DNA from: Kribbella sp. NBC_00382
GTDB lineage: Bacteria; Actinomycetota; Actinomycetes; Propionibacteriales; Kribbellaceae
Assembly (NCBI RefSeq): GCF_036067295.1
Contig: NZ_CP107954.1
Span: 992,001-1,056,000, forward strand
DNA length: 64,000 nucleotides
Direction: 5' to 3'
Shown here one piece after another: positions 9,123-18,973 of this stretch. The translations under genes and the position numbers were made by a program. The notes beneath the pieces were generated by a model. It was given only the letters and a program-made list of their open reading frames with translations. It was not told where the DNA came from and searched no databases. Within the stretch, counting starts at the first letter, position 1; the number at the start of each line of letters is the position of its first letter.

Positions 9123-9893
9123 ATGGTGAACACTCGATCCTTCCTGTCCCTTGTCCTCGCTGCCGGACTCGCCACCACGCTGGCCGCCTGCAACGACAAA
9201 TCCGACAAGGCCGCGACGCCGCCGAGCACGAGCACGTCCTCGACCCCGCCGCCGAGCAGCACGCCGGCGCCGACGACCCCGTCGGTCACCCAGTCGGCCC
9301 CGGTGCCGGTCCCCGCGGCGCGAACCAAGGCGGACCTGACCAAGGCGCTGCTGGTGCTGGCAGACCTCCCGTCGGGGTTCTCCGTCGATACCTCCGGCGA
9401 TGAGGAGGACGGAACCAAGCTGTCCTCGACCGATGCCCGCTGCAAGGACCTGGTGCTGCTCTTCAACGCCGAGACCCCGCCCGGCGCGAAGGTCATCGCG
9501 AAACGCTCGTACACCGGCGGTCAGCAGGGCCCGTTCTTCGACGAGGAACTGGACGCGATGGGCTCGACCGCCGCGGCCAACGCGCTGCTCAACCGCACCA
9601 AGGCGGCGGTCAAGGGCTGCAAGACGGCCAAGCTGACCGTCCCCGGCGCCGGCACCTCGACGGTCGAGGTCAGCGAGATGTCGGTACCGAAGGCGGGCAC
9701 CAACCCGGTCGGCGGCCGGTTCACCGCCAGTGGCGGGCCGCTGGACGGCGCCGAAGTGCTCTTCGCCTTCACCGGGATCGGCGACGTCGTGCTCGCGATG
9801 AGCTTCGACGCCCCAGACGTCCTGGACGGAGCGCTCGGCGACGCGGCTGCCAAGGCGACCAAGGTGCTCGGCACGGCCAAGACCGGTACCTGA
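9123..9893 (+). CDS. putative lipoprotein, unknown function
   Basis: A 256-residue lipoprotein. The N-terminus VNTRSFLSLVLAAGL is followed by a lipobox (TTLAAC) with Cys about 22, then a low-complexity Ser/Thr/Pro linker and a ~180-residue domain with two Cys-containing segments (DARCKDLVLLF and KGCKTAKLTV) that could form a disulfide. I do not recognise the domain; it resembles the many sensor-like lipoproteins of actinobacteria. The ATG at 9123 is chosen because it puts the signal peptide at the N-terminus; the longer frame from 9081 would bury it. Confidence 0.72.
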   Translation: MVNTRSFLSLVLAAGLATTLAACNDKSDKAATPPSTSTSSTPPPSSTPAPTTPSVTQSAPVPVPAARTKADLTKALLVLADLPSGFSVDTSGDEEDGTKLSSTDARCKDLVLLFNAETPPGAKVIAKRSYTGGQQGPFFDEELDAMGSTAAANALLNRTKAAVKGCKTAKLTVPGAGTSTVEVSEMSVPKAGTNPVGGRFTASGGPLDGAEVLFAFTGIGDVVLAMSFDAPDVLDGALGDAAAKATKVLGTAKTGT

Positions 9894-9900
9894 GCAGGCC

Positions 9901-9915
9901 GTCTCAGATTGAGAC
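9901..9915. promoter_or_regulatory. inverted repeat upstream of the NRAMP gene
   Basis: GTCTCA, three bases, TGAGAC: a perfect 6-bp inverted repeat in the 78-bp gap between the lipoprotein stop and the NRAMP start. It could be an operator for a metal regulator or the tip of a weak terminator; no T-run follows. Confidence 0.35.
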
Positions 9916-9971
9916 GACTCTCCTACGCTTGCGCAGATGACGGAACGGGGTCCGGTACCTAAGGTCGAGCC

Positions 9972-11207
9972 ATGTACGCACCGGCTCCGCTGAGACGACA
10001 ACTGAACCGTTCGGGTCTGTTGTTGCTCGGTCCCGCCTTCGTGGCGGCGGTCGCGTACGTCGATCCGGGCAACTTCGCCACCAACATCGCCGCGGGCGCG
10101 ACGTACGGGTATCTGCTCTGCTGGGTCGTGGTCGGCGCCAACCTGATGGCCGTGCTGGTCCAGTACCTCGCGGCCAAGGCGAGCATCGCGACCGGGCTGA
10201 CGTTGCCGCAGCTGTGCCGGGAGCACTTCAAGCGGTCCACCTCGACCGGGTTGTGGGCGCAGGCCGAGCTTGTCGCGGTCGCGACCGACCTGGCCGAGGT
10301 GGTGGGTGGGGCGATCGCGCTCAACCTGCTGTTCGGGATTCCGTTGCTGCTCGGTGGTGCGATCACCGGCGCGGTCTCGTTCGCCTTGCTGATCTACCAG
10401 TCGAAGCGCGGGCAGCGGCCGTTCGAGGCGGCGATCGTCGGGTTGCTGGCGGTGGTACTGGTCGGGTTCGTGGTGTCGACGTTCCAGTCGCATCCGTCCG
10501 CGTCGGGCGTGGTGGGCGGCCTGGTACCGCGCCTGGACGGCACCCAATCGATCGTGCTGGCCGCCGGAATGCTCGGCGCGACGGTGATGCCGCACGCGAT
10601 TTGGTTGCACGGGGCCCTCGTCACGGACCGGCACTGGAAGTCGATCCGGTCTGCGAAGGGCAAGCAACGGGTGCTGCGCGCGACCCGGATGGACGTCGCG
10701 GTCGCGATGGCGCTGGCCGGTGCGGTCAACCTGGCGATGGTCGTGCTCGCGGCCGCCGCGCTGAAGGGCACCGGCGCCGACTCGCTCGACGCCGCGCACG
10801 CCGCGATCGGCGATCGGCTCGGTCATACGGCGGCATTGTTGTTCGCGCTCGCGCTGCTGGCGTCGGGCTTCGCGTCGTCCTCGGTCGGTACGTACGCCGG
10901 GTCGGTGATTCTCGAGGGGTTCTGGAAGCGTCACGTGCCGCTGGCGACGCGGCGACTCATCACGCTGGCTCCGGCGCTGATCATCCTGGCGATCGGGATC
11001 GACCCCAGTCGCGCGCTGGTCGTCTCGCAGGTCGTGCTGAGCTTCGGCATCCCGTGCGCGCTGTGGCCTTTGGTACGGCTCACAGCTTCCCGGCGCGTCA
11101 TGGGTGACCTTGTCAACCGGTTGCCGACTACTCTCCTGGCATGCCTGGTAGCAACCGCCGTCACGGCCCTCAACGTCGTACTGATCGTGCTGACGCTGCG
11201 GGGGTGA
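9972..11207 (+). CDS. mntH: NRAMP-family divalent metal transporter (MntH-like)
   Basis: A 411-residue integral membrane protein with about 11 hydrophobic segments, which should import Mn2+ (or Fe2+) with protons across the cytoplasmic membrane. The metal-site motifs are both intact: DPGN in helix 1 (AYVDPGNFATN, near residue 31) and MPH in helix 6 (ATVMPHAIWLHG). Length is normal for MntH. It is followed 7 bp later by a phosphoesterase gene. A small inverted repeat at 9901-9915 is a possible operator. Confidence 0.92.
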   Translation: MYAPAPLRRQLNRSGLLLLGPAFVAAVAYVDPGNFATNIAAGATYGYLLCWVVVGANLMAVLVQYLAAKASIATGLTLPQLCREHFKRSTSTGLWAQAELVAVATDLAEVVGGAIALNLLFGIPLLLGGAITGAVSFALLIYQSKRGQRPFEAAIVGLLAVVLVGFVVSTFQSHPSASGVVGGLVPRLDGTQSIVLAAGMLGATVMPHAIWLHGALVTDRHWKSIRSAKGKQRVLRATRMDVAVAMALAGAVNLAMVVLAAAALKGTGADSLDAAHAAIGDRLGHTAALLFALALLASGFASSSVGTYAGSVILEGFWKRHVPLATRRLITLAPALIILAIGIDPSRALVVSQVVLSFGIPCALWPLVRLTASRRVMGDLVNRLPTTLLACLVATAVTALNVVLIVLTLRG

Positions 11208-11214
11208 ACCGCGC

Positions 11215-12006
11215 GTGACCGCGAGCTATGCGGTCAGCGACATTCACGGTCACCCGGACAAGCTCGCCGCGGCGCTGCAGGAGGCCGGGCTGATCGACGC
11301 CGAGGGCAGCTGGTCGGACCAGGACGTCCGGCTGTGGTTCCTGGGCGACTTCTTCGACCGTGGGCCGGACGGCGTCGGCGTACTCGCGCTGGTCCGCCGG
11401 CTGGTGGCGCAGGCCGAGGCCGGTCAGGGCGAGGTCCGGGTGCTGCTCGGCAACCACGAGATCCTCGCGCTCGGGATGCGCAAGTTCGGTGACACGTTCG
11501 TACCGCACGAGGGCATCACGTCACGCAGCTTCGAGCGCAGCTGGGCGCTGAACGGCGGCCAGGACCGCGACCAGGAGCTGCTCACCGACGACGACGTCGC
11601 CTGGTTGCTGGACCGGCCGATGCTTGGACTGGACGCCGACCACCTGCTGATGCACTCCGACACCGAGGAGTACCTCGCCTGGGGTGACTCCATCGACGAG
11701 ATCAACGCCAACGTCCGGACCGAGCTGCACAGCGACGAGATCACCATCTGGTGGGAGATCTGGCGCCGGATGACGTCGCGGTACGCGTTCCGCGGCGAGG
11801 CCGGCCCAGTGATCGCGGCCGAGCTGCTCGAACGGCTCGGCGGCCGCAGGATCGTGCACGGCCACAGCATCGTGGCCGACCAGCTCGGCATCGACCCGGC
11901 GTACCTGACCGGGCCGCTGCTGTACGCCGACGGCCTGGCGCTCGGCATCGACGGCGGCACCTTCGACGGCGGGCCCTGCCTGGTCGTCAAACTGCTGCCG
12001 GTCTGA
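11215..12006 (+). CDS. calcineurin-like metallophosphoesterase
   Basis: A 263-residue PPP-type phosphoesterase. The metal-binding signatures are all visible: SDIHGHPDKL at the N-terminus, GDFFDRGPDG, LLGNHEILAL, and a later VHGHSIV. Start is GTG 11215, eight bases after the transporter stop, so it may be co-transcribed with it. The substrate could be a phosphoprotein or a dinucleoside polyphosphate; sequence does not decide. Confidence 0.88.
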   Translation: MTASYAVSDIHGHPDKLAAALQEAGLIDAEGSWSDQDVRLWFLGDFFDRGPDGVGVLALVRRLVAQAEAGQGEVRVLLGNHEILALGMRKFGDTFVPHEGITSRSFERSWALNGGQDRDQELLTDDDVAWLLDRPMLGLDADHLLMHSDTEEYLAWGDSIDEINANVRTELHSDEITIWWEIWRRMTSRYAFRGEAGPVIAAELLERLGGRRIVHGHSIVADQLGIDPAYLTGPLLYADGLALGIDGGTFDGGPCLVVKLLPV

Positions 12007-12074
12007 CGGAATGCCCCGGCGCCGGGGACGGTTGACGCCTGAAGTAGATGCCGCACGCCCTTGGGAGCTGAGCT

Positions 12075-12452
12075 ATGTCTGACAAGCCGGTCAAGATTCC
12101 GGGTCCGGACCACCCGATCACGGTCGGGAAGAACCCGGACCGAGTGGTCGTCAAGATCGACGGCCGGGTGATCGCGGACAGCCGTGACGCGCTGTCGCTG
12201 CAGGAGGCCAACTACCCGGCCGCGCAGTACATCCCGCGCAAGGACGTCGACATGACGCTGTTGCAGCGGACCGACAACGAGACGTACTGCCCCTACAAGG
12301 GCGACGCCAACTACTTCAGCATCGTCCCCGGCGGCGAGCAGACCGTGAACGCCGTCTGGACCTACGAGCACCCGTACGACGCGGTGGCGGACATCCGCGA
12401 CCACGTCGCCTTCTACCCGGACCGCGTCTCGATCGAGATCATCGCGGACTAA
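12075..12452 (+). CDS. DUF427 domain protein
   Basis: A 125-residue DUF427 protein with the family features RVVVKIDGRVIADS, YIPRKDVDM, TYCPYKGDANYFS and a C-terminal AFYPDRVSIEI. Function is not established; it is a widespread small cytosolic beta-rich protein in actinobacteria. A GAG-rich element precedes the ATG at 12075. The 3' end overlaps the convergent alpha/beta hydrolase gene by 14 bp. Confidence 0.9.
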   Translation: MSDKPVKIPGPDHPITVGKNPDRVVVKIDGRVIADSRDALSLQEANYPAAQYIPRKDVDMTLLQRTDNETYCPYKGDANYFSIVPGGEQTVNAVWTYEHPYDAVADIRDHVAFYPDRVSIEIIAD

Positions 12453-13221
12453 GGAACTCAGCTAGTACCGGCGCAAGAATTTCCGCCGGTACTACATGAT
12501 GCTGCCCGTCGAGCTCGACGAGTCTCCCGTTCGGCACAGTCTTGGCGACGGCCCGCGCCGCCTCCATCATGAACGGCGGACTCGCCGACCCGGCGATCAC
12601 CAGCGTGGGCTGCTGGAGTCCTTCGAGCAGGCTGACCGGTACGACTCCGCCCTTCGACGCGTGGTCCATGACGGCGAAGTCGTAGGCGAGCGTGTGCGCG
12701 ACCTCGGCCATCCCGTACGTCTTCGCGTACTCCGCGGCCGCTTCCGGCGGCATGCCCGCCATGGTGAGGAAGGCTGCGACGGCCTCGACCCGGCGGCCTT
12801 CGGCAAGGAGGCGTAGTACGACGGCGCCGTCCTCGTCGGACTGTTGCAGCGACTCCTCGTCGTCCGGTCCGTACGGCGGCTCGTGCAACACGATCCGGGT
12901 GATCGGGAGGCTGCTGGCTGCCATCGCGACGAGCGCCGCGCCCGAGGAGTGCCCGTAGACGGCTGCGCTGCCGCCGACCGCGGCTATGAGCGCTTGGAGG
13001 TCCTGGATCTCGCGCGCGACGGAGTACGGGCTGGTGTCGGTGCTGTCGCCGCGGCCTCGGCGGTCGTACGTGATGACGGTGAAGTCCTGGGCGAGGGCTT
13101 CGGCATACGGTTGCATGCCGCTGCGGGTGGAGAGCGCTCCGTTGACCAGGATGACCGGCGTACCGGAGCCGAAGCGGTCGTAGGCGATCGTGGTGCCGTC
13201 TGCTGAGCGTGTGGTGTCCAT
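12439..13221 (-). CDS. alpha/beta hydrolase
   Basis: A 260-residue alpha/beta-hydrolase fold protein without signal peptide. The nucleophile elbow is GHSSG (VYGHSSGAALVAM), the oxyanion region is VILVNGALS, and a C-terminal DGQHHVV provides the catalytic His. YDRRGRGDS is the usual strand-loop before the elbow. Substrate unknown; similar proteins are esterases or haloperoxidase-like enzymes. No obvious partner gene. Confidence 0.87.
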   Translation of the reverse strand: MDTTRSADGTTIAYDRFGSGTPVILVNGALSTRSGMQPYAEALAQDFTVITYDRRGRGDSTDTSPYSVAREIQDLQALIAAVGGSAAVYGHSSGAALVAMAASSLPITRIVLHEPPYGPDDEESLQQSDEDGAVVLRLLAEGRRVEAVAAFLTMAGMPPEAAAEYAKTYGMAEVAHTLAYDFAVMDHASKGGVVPVSLLEGLQQPTLVIAGSASPPFMMEAARAVAKTVPNGRLVELDGQHHVVPAEILAPVLAEFLSPR

Positions 13222-13301
13222 ACCGGTGACGTCGGAGCGGGGTCGGCGTACTCGACATATTTGGTTGCCGGTGAACCGGTGGGCTGCTTCACTGCGCGGT
13301 G

Positions 13302-14099
13302 ATGACTTACCTCTCGAGAGTCGACGAGTACCTGCACGCGGTTCCGTTGTCCGGTGCTGAGGCGCTGGACGTGGGGCCGTTCACCTTGTTCCGGTCGACC
13401 ACGATCTGGCCGTACTACGCCCGCCCGGTACCGGGGTCAGGTGCGACGGTGACCGCCGCCGACCTCTCAGAGCTCCGGGCTCGATGCGAGGAACTCAAGC
13501 TGCCACTGAGCCTGGAGTGGGTCGTCGAGACCTGCCCCTCGCTCGGGCCGGCCGCTGCCGAGGCTGGGCTGGAGGTGCACGAGTACCCGCTGCTCGTGCT
13601 CGAGCGGGCCGACTTCAAGCCCGCCACCACGGCTCTCGACTGCCAGATCCTCCCCGCCTCCCCCGACGTACTGCGCCAAGCCCGCGCAGTCGCCGACACG
13701 GCCTTCGGAACCCCCGGTACTGCGATCGCCGAAGGCGGCCCCGCGGAGCGTGACGCGACCGCCGCCGCCATCGCCGACGACAAGCTCGCAGCCCTGGTCG
13801 AACGGGCCAAGGCAGGCTACTCGATCACCGCCGGTGCCTCCGGCGACCAAGGCATCGTCGCCAGTGGCGTCCACCAACCCGTCGGCGACACCACCGAAAT
13901 CGTCGGCGTGGCCACTCTGCCGGCCATGCGCCGCCAGGGTCTGGGCGCCGCGGTCACCAGCTGCCTGGTCGAGCACGCCTTCGCCAACGGGGTCGATCTC
14001 GTCCTGCTCTCCGCCGAGGACGACGCGGTCGCCGCGGTCTACGAGCGCGTCGGCTTCCGCCGGATCGGCCACGCCGGTGCCGCCGAACCCGCTGAATAA
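13302..14099 (+). CDS. GNAT-family N-acetyltransferase
   Basis: A 265-residue protein with a C-terminal GNAT domain: VGVATLPAMRRQGLGAAVTSCL carries the acetyl-CoA pyrophosphate loop (R/QxxGxG/A), and VLLSAEDDAVAAVYERVGFRRIG is the final beta-alpha-beta unit. The N-terminal half (about 130 residues) has no obvious second acetyl-CoA site and may be a degenerate GNAT repeat. The start is ATG 13302; a GTG overlaps just upstream at 13299. Acceptor substrate unknown. Confidence 0.85.
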   Translation: MTYLSRVDEYLHAVPLSGAEALDVGPFTLFRSTTIWPYYARPVPGSGATVTAADLSELRARCEELKLPLSLEWVVETCPSLGPAAAEAGLEVHEYPLLVLERADFKPATTALDCQILPASPDVLRQARAVADTAFGTPGTAIAEGGPAERDATAAAIADDKLAALVERAKAGYSITAGASGDQGIVASGVHQPVGDTTEIVGVATLPAMRRQGLGAAVTSCLVEHAFANGVDLVLLSAEDDAVAAVYERVGFRRIGHAGAAEPAE

Positions 14100-14157
14100 C
14101 GACAAGAGTTGAGGCGGGAATCGTTGGGGTTGGGGTAATGGGCATACCGTTGGAGGG

Positions 14158-16446
14158 ATGAGCAATACCGAGCGGACCCGCCCCCGTACCCTCGCCGAGG
14201 CACTGCGCGGCTGGGACGACCTTGCCCTCGGGCAGTTGCTCCGGCACCGGCCTGACCTGGCGACACCGATTCCGGCCGACACGGGCCAGCTGGCCGCCCG
14301 TGCCACCACCAACGCCTCCGCGGCTCGCGCGATCAACAGGCTCGACGAGTTCAGCGTCGACCTGCTGGAGGCGCTGTCCGCTCTCACCGAGCCGGTAGAC
14401 GTCGAGGCACTGGCCAAGGGCGTCGACCAGCCCATCGAGGTGGTTCAGCCGCGGGTGACCGAGTTGCTGGCGCTCGCGCTGGTCTGGGGTACCGAGGACG
14501 ACCTGCGTCCGATCAGGGCCGTGCACGAGCTCCTCGGGCCGACACCTGCCGGGCTCGGGCCGCTCACGACCCGGCACTTCGGCGATCTCGACCAGCTGAT
14601 CGAGGACGCCGGCCCGGAAGCGCGTGAGGTGCTCGACAAGCTCACCTGGGGTCCGCCCACCGGTACGGTCGAGAAGGCCGAGCGCCCGGTGACGATCGCC
14701 TCTGCCCGCTCCCCGATCGAGCAGTTGCTCGCGCGCGGCCTCGTAGTACCGAAGGACGCGACTACTGTCGTGCTGCCCCGGCAGATCGGCCTGCACCTGC
14801 GTGGTGGCCGCGTGCTGGCCTCCACCCGACCCACGCCTCCCCCGCTCGACGGCAAGCCGGTATCGAACGCTATAGCCGACCGTGCCGCCGCCGGAGCCGC
14901 ACTGGACCTCGTACGCCAGGTGGACCGCACGCTAGAGCAGCTAGGCACAGAGCCACCGCCCGTACTACGCACCGGCGGCATCGGCGTGCGCGAACTCCGT
15001 ACCCTCGCCACCAAGATCGGTGCCGAAGAGCAGGCCGCCGGAGCCGTCCTCGAGATCGCGTACTCCGCTGGGCTGGTCGCAGCCGTCGAGGTCGGCAACA
15101 GCGAGATGTGGTTGCCCACTGGCGCGTACGACGACTGGCTGGAGCTCGACACCGCCCACCGCTGGGCAGTACTGGTCCACGCCTGGTTCACCGGGCTGCG
15201 GGCGATCGGACTCATCGGTCGACGGGACAGCGGCGGCGCGACTGCTGCTGCACGCGAGCGACTCGTGAACGCACTGGCACCCGACCTGGAGCGCCTGCTG
15301 GCTCCTGAGATCCGGCAGCTCACACTGCAGGCGCTGTCTCAGGCTGCGGAAGGTATTGCGCCGGCCATCGAGTCCGTCGTCACCTGGGTCGCTTGGCACC
15401 GGCCGCGGCGTGGTGGGCAGTTCCGCGATGACCTGGTCGAGTGGACCATCACCGAGGCGGCACTGCTCGGGCTGACCGGGCTCGGCACGCTTGCGTCGCA
15501 CTCTGCCGTGCTGCTGAAGGATGAGCCGACTACTGATGAGCTGGCGGCTGCTATCCAGCCGCTGGTGCCGGAGCCGGTCTCTGAGGTGCTGCTGCAGGCT
15601 GATCTGACTGCTGTCGCGCCTGGGCCGCTCGTGCGCGAAGTACAGGACGAATTGGCTGCCATGGCTGACATGGAGTCGCATGGCGGCGGTGGGGTGTATC
15701 GCTTCAGCGAGAGCTCGATACGGCGGGCCTTCGACCTCGGGAAGACCAGTGATCAGCTGCACAAGTGGTTGGCGGAGCACTCGCGGACTCCTGTTCCGCA
15801 GCCGTTGACCTATTTGATCGATGACGTTGCACGGCGGCATGGCGTACTGCGGATCGGCGCGGCCTCGACGTACCTGCGGTGTGATGACGAGAACGTGCTG
15901 ACTGGACTGCTGAGCGCCAACTTGCCGGGCATTCGCTTCCGGCGGCTTGCGCCGACTGTGGTGGTGTCGCCGTCGCCGCCTGACCTGGTGTTGGCTCGGC
16001 TGCGCGATGCGGGGCTTGCTCCGCTTGGTGAGACGTTTGATGGGGTTGTGCATGTGACCACGGCTGGGCATCGTCGGGGTGAGCCACCACGTCGGCGTAC
16101 GAGCCGGGACTTTGCCGACAACACGATCGACCTTGGCGAGGACCAGATCAAGGCGGTCATCGAGAAGGTCCGCTCGGGTGATCGGGTCGCGGCCGAGCGT
16201 CCGGCGGAGCACACGTCGGGGGACACGACCGCTCCCGCCGAGACGATCAGCGTGCTCAGCGAGGCGGCCGAGGCGCATACGCGCACGTGGATCTCATACG
16301 TCGACCACAACGGGACGCCGGCTGAGCGCATCGTCGAGCCGGTGCGGGTCGCGGACGGCTGGCTCACGGCGTACGACGAAGACGCGGATCAGCCACGAAC
16401 GTACGCGCTGCACCGGATCGCGACAGCCCGGCCGGTCGACAAGTAG
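14158..16446 (+). CDS. helicase-associated domain protein, partner of XPB
   Basis: A 762-residue protein of the actinobacterial helicase-associated family (the type that sits next to the XPB gene in mycobacteria). It has N-terminal winged-helix-like repeats (LAEALRGWDDLALGQLLRHRPDL; INRLDEFSVDLLEAL), a long helical middle, a conserved LTYLIDDVARRHGVLRIG segment and a C-terminal WYL-like module (ISYVDHNGTPAERIVEPVRV). No Walker motifs, so not itself an ATPase. It probably assists XPB in DNA repair or transcription-linked remodelling. Here the XPB gene lies 3.2 kb downstream in the same direction. Confidence 0.85.
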   Translation: MSNTERTRPRTLAEALRGWDDLALGQLLRHRPDLATPIPADTGQLAARATTNASAARAINRLDEFSVDLLEALSALTEPVDVEALAKGVDQPIEVVQPRVTELLALALVWGTEDDLRPIRAVHELLGPTPAGLGPLTTRHFGDLDQLIEDAGPEAREVLDKLTWGPPTGTVEKAERPVTIASARSPIEQLLARGLVVPKDATTVVLPRQIGLHLRGGRVLASTRPTPPPLDGKPVSNAIADRAAAGAALDLVRQVDRTLEQLGTEPPPVLRTGGIGVRELRTLATKIGAEEQAAGAVLEIAYSAGLVAAVEVGNSEMWLPTGAYDDWLELDTAHRWAVLVHAWFTGLRAIGLIGRRDSGGATAAARERLVNALAPDLERLLAPEIRQLTLQALSQAAEGIAPAIESVVTWVAWHRPRRGGQFRDDLVEWTITEAALLGLTGLGTLASHSAVLLKDEPTTDELAAAIQPLVPEPVSEVLLQADLTAVAPGPLVREVQDELAAMADMESHGGGGVYRFSESSIRRAFDLGKTSDQLHKWLAEHSRTPVPQPLTYLIDDVARRHGVLRIGAASTYLRCDDENVLTGLLSANLPGIRFRRLAPTVVVSPSPPDLVLARLRDAGLAPLGETFDGVVHVTTAGHRRGEPPRRRTSRDFADNTIDLGEDQIKAVIEKVRSGDRVAAERPAEHTSGDTTAPAETISVLSEAAEAHTRTWISYVDHNGTPAERIVEPVRVADGWLTAYDEDADQPRTYALHRIATARPVDK

Positions 16447-16467
16447 CTAGGCCGGTCGAGGGTTAGG

Positions 16468-18900
16468 TCAGCCTCGGGCTCGGAGCATGCGGGTCAGTAG
16501 GTCGGTCCTCTCCAGCAGGTTGGCGCGGACTACCGGCTCGGCGTCCGCGGCGAGCACCTGGATCTTCTCGGCGAAGTCGGCGTCGACCCCGAAGAGTGGG
16601 ATGAGGGTCCGGGTGTAGGTGGTCGCGGGCATCACGCCCCACTTGCTGAACTCGGGGACGAGCTTCAGGAACCTTGCAGTGAACGGCTTCAGCAGCTCGT
16701 CCTGACCCGGGCTCCAGAAGGCCGCCGTCACTTGGTGGACCGAGCCGATCGGAACATCCTGCTCGTTCACCAGCCGCTGCCAAACCGCCTCCTTCTCGGC
16801 GGCGTCGGGCACTGCGGCGCGGACGGTGAGCTCGCTGACCCAGGCTTCCGGATCTTGGTCTCTGGCTCGTAAAGCCTGCACCTCGGCGCTGGTGTCGGCC
16901 CCAAGCTGAGCCTTGCGAATCAGCGCTCGCCACTGCAGATCGAGGTCATCACCGGCCTCGCGCTGAAGCCACGCAACGCCGTCCAGATCGGCGACAGCCT
17001 TGGCGAACCCACGCAGCGCAACCTTGCGCACACGCCCACCATCAGCAAGCGCACGACAACTAGCAGCCACCTCAGCAGCCAGCTCGTCCCGGCTCAGCTC
17101 CGGACTCCAGAGCAACGCTGCGTCGACCGCCCGATTGAGATGCGGCTCGATCAGCGACTCAGAAGTCTCCACAGCCAGTACTCCGACCAAACACCGCACC
17201 ACCTCGGCCGTAGTCGCCTCCCCCGTAATCAACATGTCCCAAGCAGTAGCAACCGCGACCGCCCGCGACAACGGAGTAGGCAACCCAGCAGCATCCCCAA
17301 AGAAGCTGTCCCGGGTCTTCGGGTCGGGCCGCGTCGACGCGAACGTCAGATCACCATCGTTGACCAGGTAGAAGTCAGCCCCGTCAGGCAACTCAATCCG
17401 AGTCCGCGGTCCAGTCACGTCGACATCGACGAGCGCCACGCGCTCCAGCGCGGCCACCCCGCGCTGGTAGGCGCCTACGGCTAGGACCTGTGGGCGGGGC
17501 TCGCCGTTGGGGCCTTCGGCAACCAATGTCCAGCCGGCCTCGTCGTGCTCCAGCGTGAGGCGGTCGGTGCCAGCCTCGTCTAGCCAGGCTGCGCTCCAGC
17601 GCTGTAGGTCGCGGTCTGTCTCGCCGGCTATGGCGGCGATCAGGTCTTCCAGGGTGGCGTTGGACCAGGCGTGCTTGGCGAAGTACTTGGTCAGGCCTCG
17701 GGAGAAGGGGTCCTCGCCGACGTACGTCATCAGCTGTTGGAGGACCGAGGCGCCTTTGGGGTAGGTGATGGCGTCGAAGGTGGCGGCGCCTTCGGCTACG
17801 TCGTGGACGGGCTGACGGATCGGGTGGGTGGTCGGACCCTGGTCGACCAGGTAGGCCTTGAGTTTCTCACCGGCCAGGTGGGCGGCCCACGCATCGGAGT
17901 ACGAGGTGGCACTGACCGCGGCCCAGTTGCTCGCGAACTCGGCGAACGCCTCGTTGAGCCACAGATCGTCCCACCAGCGCATCGTGACGATGTTGCCGAA
18001 CCACATGTGCGCCAGCTCATGCAGCAGGTACCGCGAGAAGAGGTCCCACTCCGCGCGCGTCGGCGTACTGCGGCGCAGGAACCAGTCCATCCAGGTGATG
18101 CAGCCGTAGTTCTCCATCGCACCGGCATACTCCGGAGCGAAGACTTGGTCGTACTTACGCTGCGGGAACGGCATCCCGAAGACCTTGGCGAAGAACTCGT
18201 GCCCCTGGGTAGTGAGGGTGAAGAGCTCGTCGGCGTCACGGTCCAGGATCGGCGCGAGCGACTGCCGCGCGAACAGCCCGAGGTCATGGCCGGCGCCTTC
18301 GCGACGCAACTCGTAGTACGGGCCGGCGTTGATCACCAGGTTGTACGTCGACAGTGGCGGGGTCGGCGGGAAGGTCCAGCGGCGCCCGCCGTCGACCGGC
18401 TCGATCTCAGGGTCGCCGGCGTTGCTCAGGACGAGCCAGTCGGCCGGCGCGGTGACCGTGAAGGCGTACGGGGCCTTGAGGTCGGGCTGGTCGAAACAGG
18501 CCCACACGTACCGGGTGAGGTCCGGCGCGAAGTCGGTCCAGAAGTAGACGCGGCCGTCCGCGGGGTCGACAGTCTTGCGGAGACCCTCGGCCGCGGCGCT
18601 GTCGGCAACCACGGTCACCACGTCGAGCAGGTTCTCCTCCGCGAGATCCGTCAGCAGGATCCGGCCGTCAGTGGCGGCCGGCAGCGCTACACCGTTGAGG
18701 GTGGCACTCTCGATCTCCGCGACGCAGTCGGCGAACGTCGACGCACCCGGCTCATGGCAGGTGAACGCGATGGTCGACCGGGTCACGACGCGGGTGCCGG
18801 TCGCCAGGTCGGTGAGGTCGACGGCGACGTCGTACCGCTCGATGGTCAGTAGCCGGGCGCGTTCCTCGGCTTCGGCGCGCGTGAGACTCAGAACGGCCAT
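16468..18900 (-). CDS. pepN: aminopeptidase N (M1 zinc metallopeptidase)
   Basis: An 810-residue cytosolic M1 aminopeptidase that removes N-terminal residues from peptides. The substrate-anchoring GAMEN motif is near residue 261 and the zinc motif HELAHMWFGN with the downstream WLNEAFAE near residues 293-320, both intact. The C-terminal ERAP1-like helical domain runs to the end. ATG 18900 has AAGG and GGAG upstream; a longer TTG/GTG start at 18936 would add 12 unconvincing residues. Divergent from the carbonic anhydrase gene by 73 bp. Confidence 0.95.
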   Translation of the reverse strand: MAVLSLTRAEAEERARLLTIERYDVAVDLTDLATGTRVVTRSTIAFTCHEPGASTFADCVAEIESATLNGVALPAATDGRILLTDLAEENLLDVVTVVADSAAAEGLRKTVDPADGRVYFWTDFAPDLTRYVWACFDQPDLKAPYAFTVTAPADWLVLSNAGDPEIEPVDGGRRWTFPPTPPLSTYNLVINAGPYYELRREGAGHDLGLFARQSLAPILDRDADELFTLTTQGHEFFAKVFGMPFPQRKYDQVFAPEYAGAMENYGCITWMDWFLRRSTPTRAEWDLFSRYLLHELAHMWFGNIVTMRWWDDLWLNEAFAEFASNWAAVSATSYSDAWAAHLAGEKLKAYLVDQGPTTHPIRQPVHDVAEGAATFDAITYPKGASVLQQLMTYVGEDPFSRGLTKYFAKHAWSNATLEDLIAAIAGETDRDLQRWSAAWLDEAGTDRLTLEHDEAGWTLVAEGPNGEPRPQVLAVGAYQRGVAALERVALVDVDVTGPRTRIELPDGADFYLVNDGDLTFASTRPDPKTRDSFFGDAAGLPTPLSRAVAVATAWDMLITGEATTAEVVRCLVGVLAVETSESLIEPHLNRAVDAALLWSPELSRDELAAEVAASCRALADGGRVRKVALRGFAKAVADLDGVAWLQREAGDDLDLQWRALIRKAQLGADTSAEVQALRARDQDPEAWVSELTVRAAVPDAAEKEAVWQRLVNEQDVPIGSVHQVTAAFWSPGQDELLKPFTARFLKLVPEFSKWGVMPATTYTRTLIPLFGVDADFAEKIQVLAADAEPVVRANLLERTDLLTRMLRARG

Positions 18901-18973
18901 CTCCGCACCTTCCCACGAACCGGATTCGGACGACACCGATTTGCCCGGCCCTTGGATCGACTACCTTTCAGCC

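Noticed and set aside
8988-10934. 648-residue minus-strand ORF opposite the lipoprotein and NRAMP genes
   Set aside because: Arg/Gly/Asp-rich shadow with no domain; the plus-strand NRAMP and lipoprotein genes have clear motifs.
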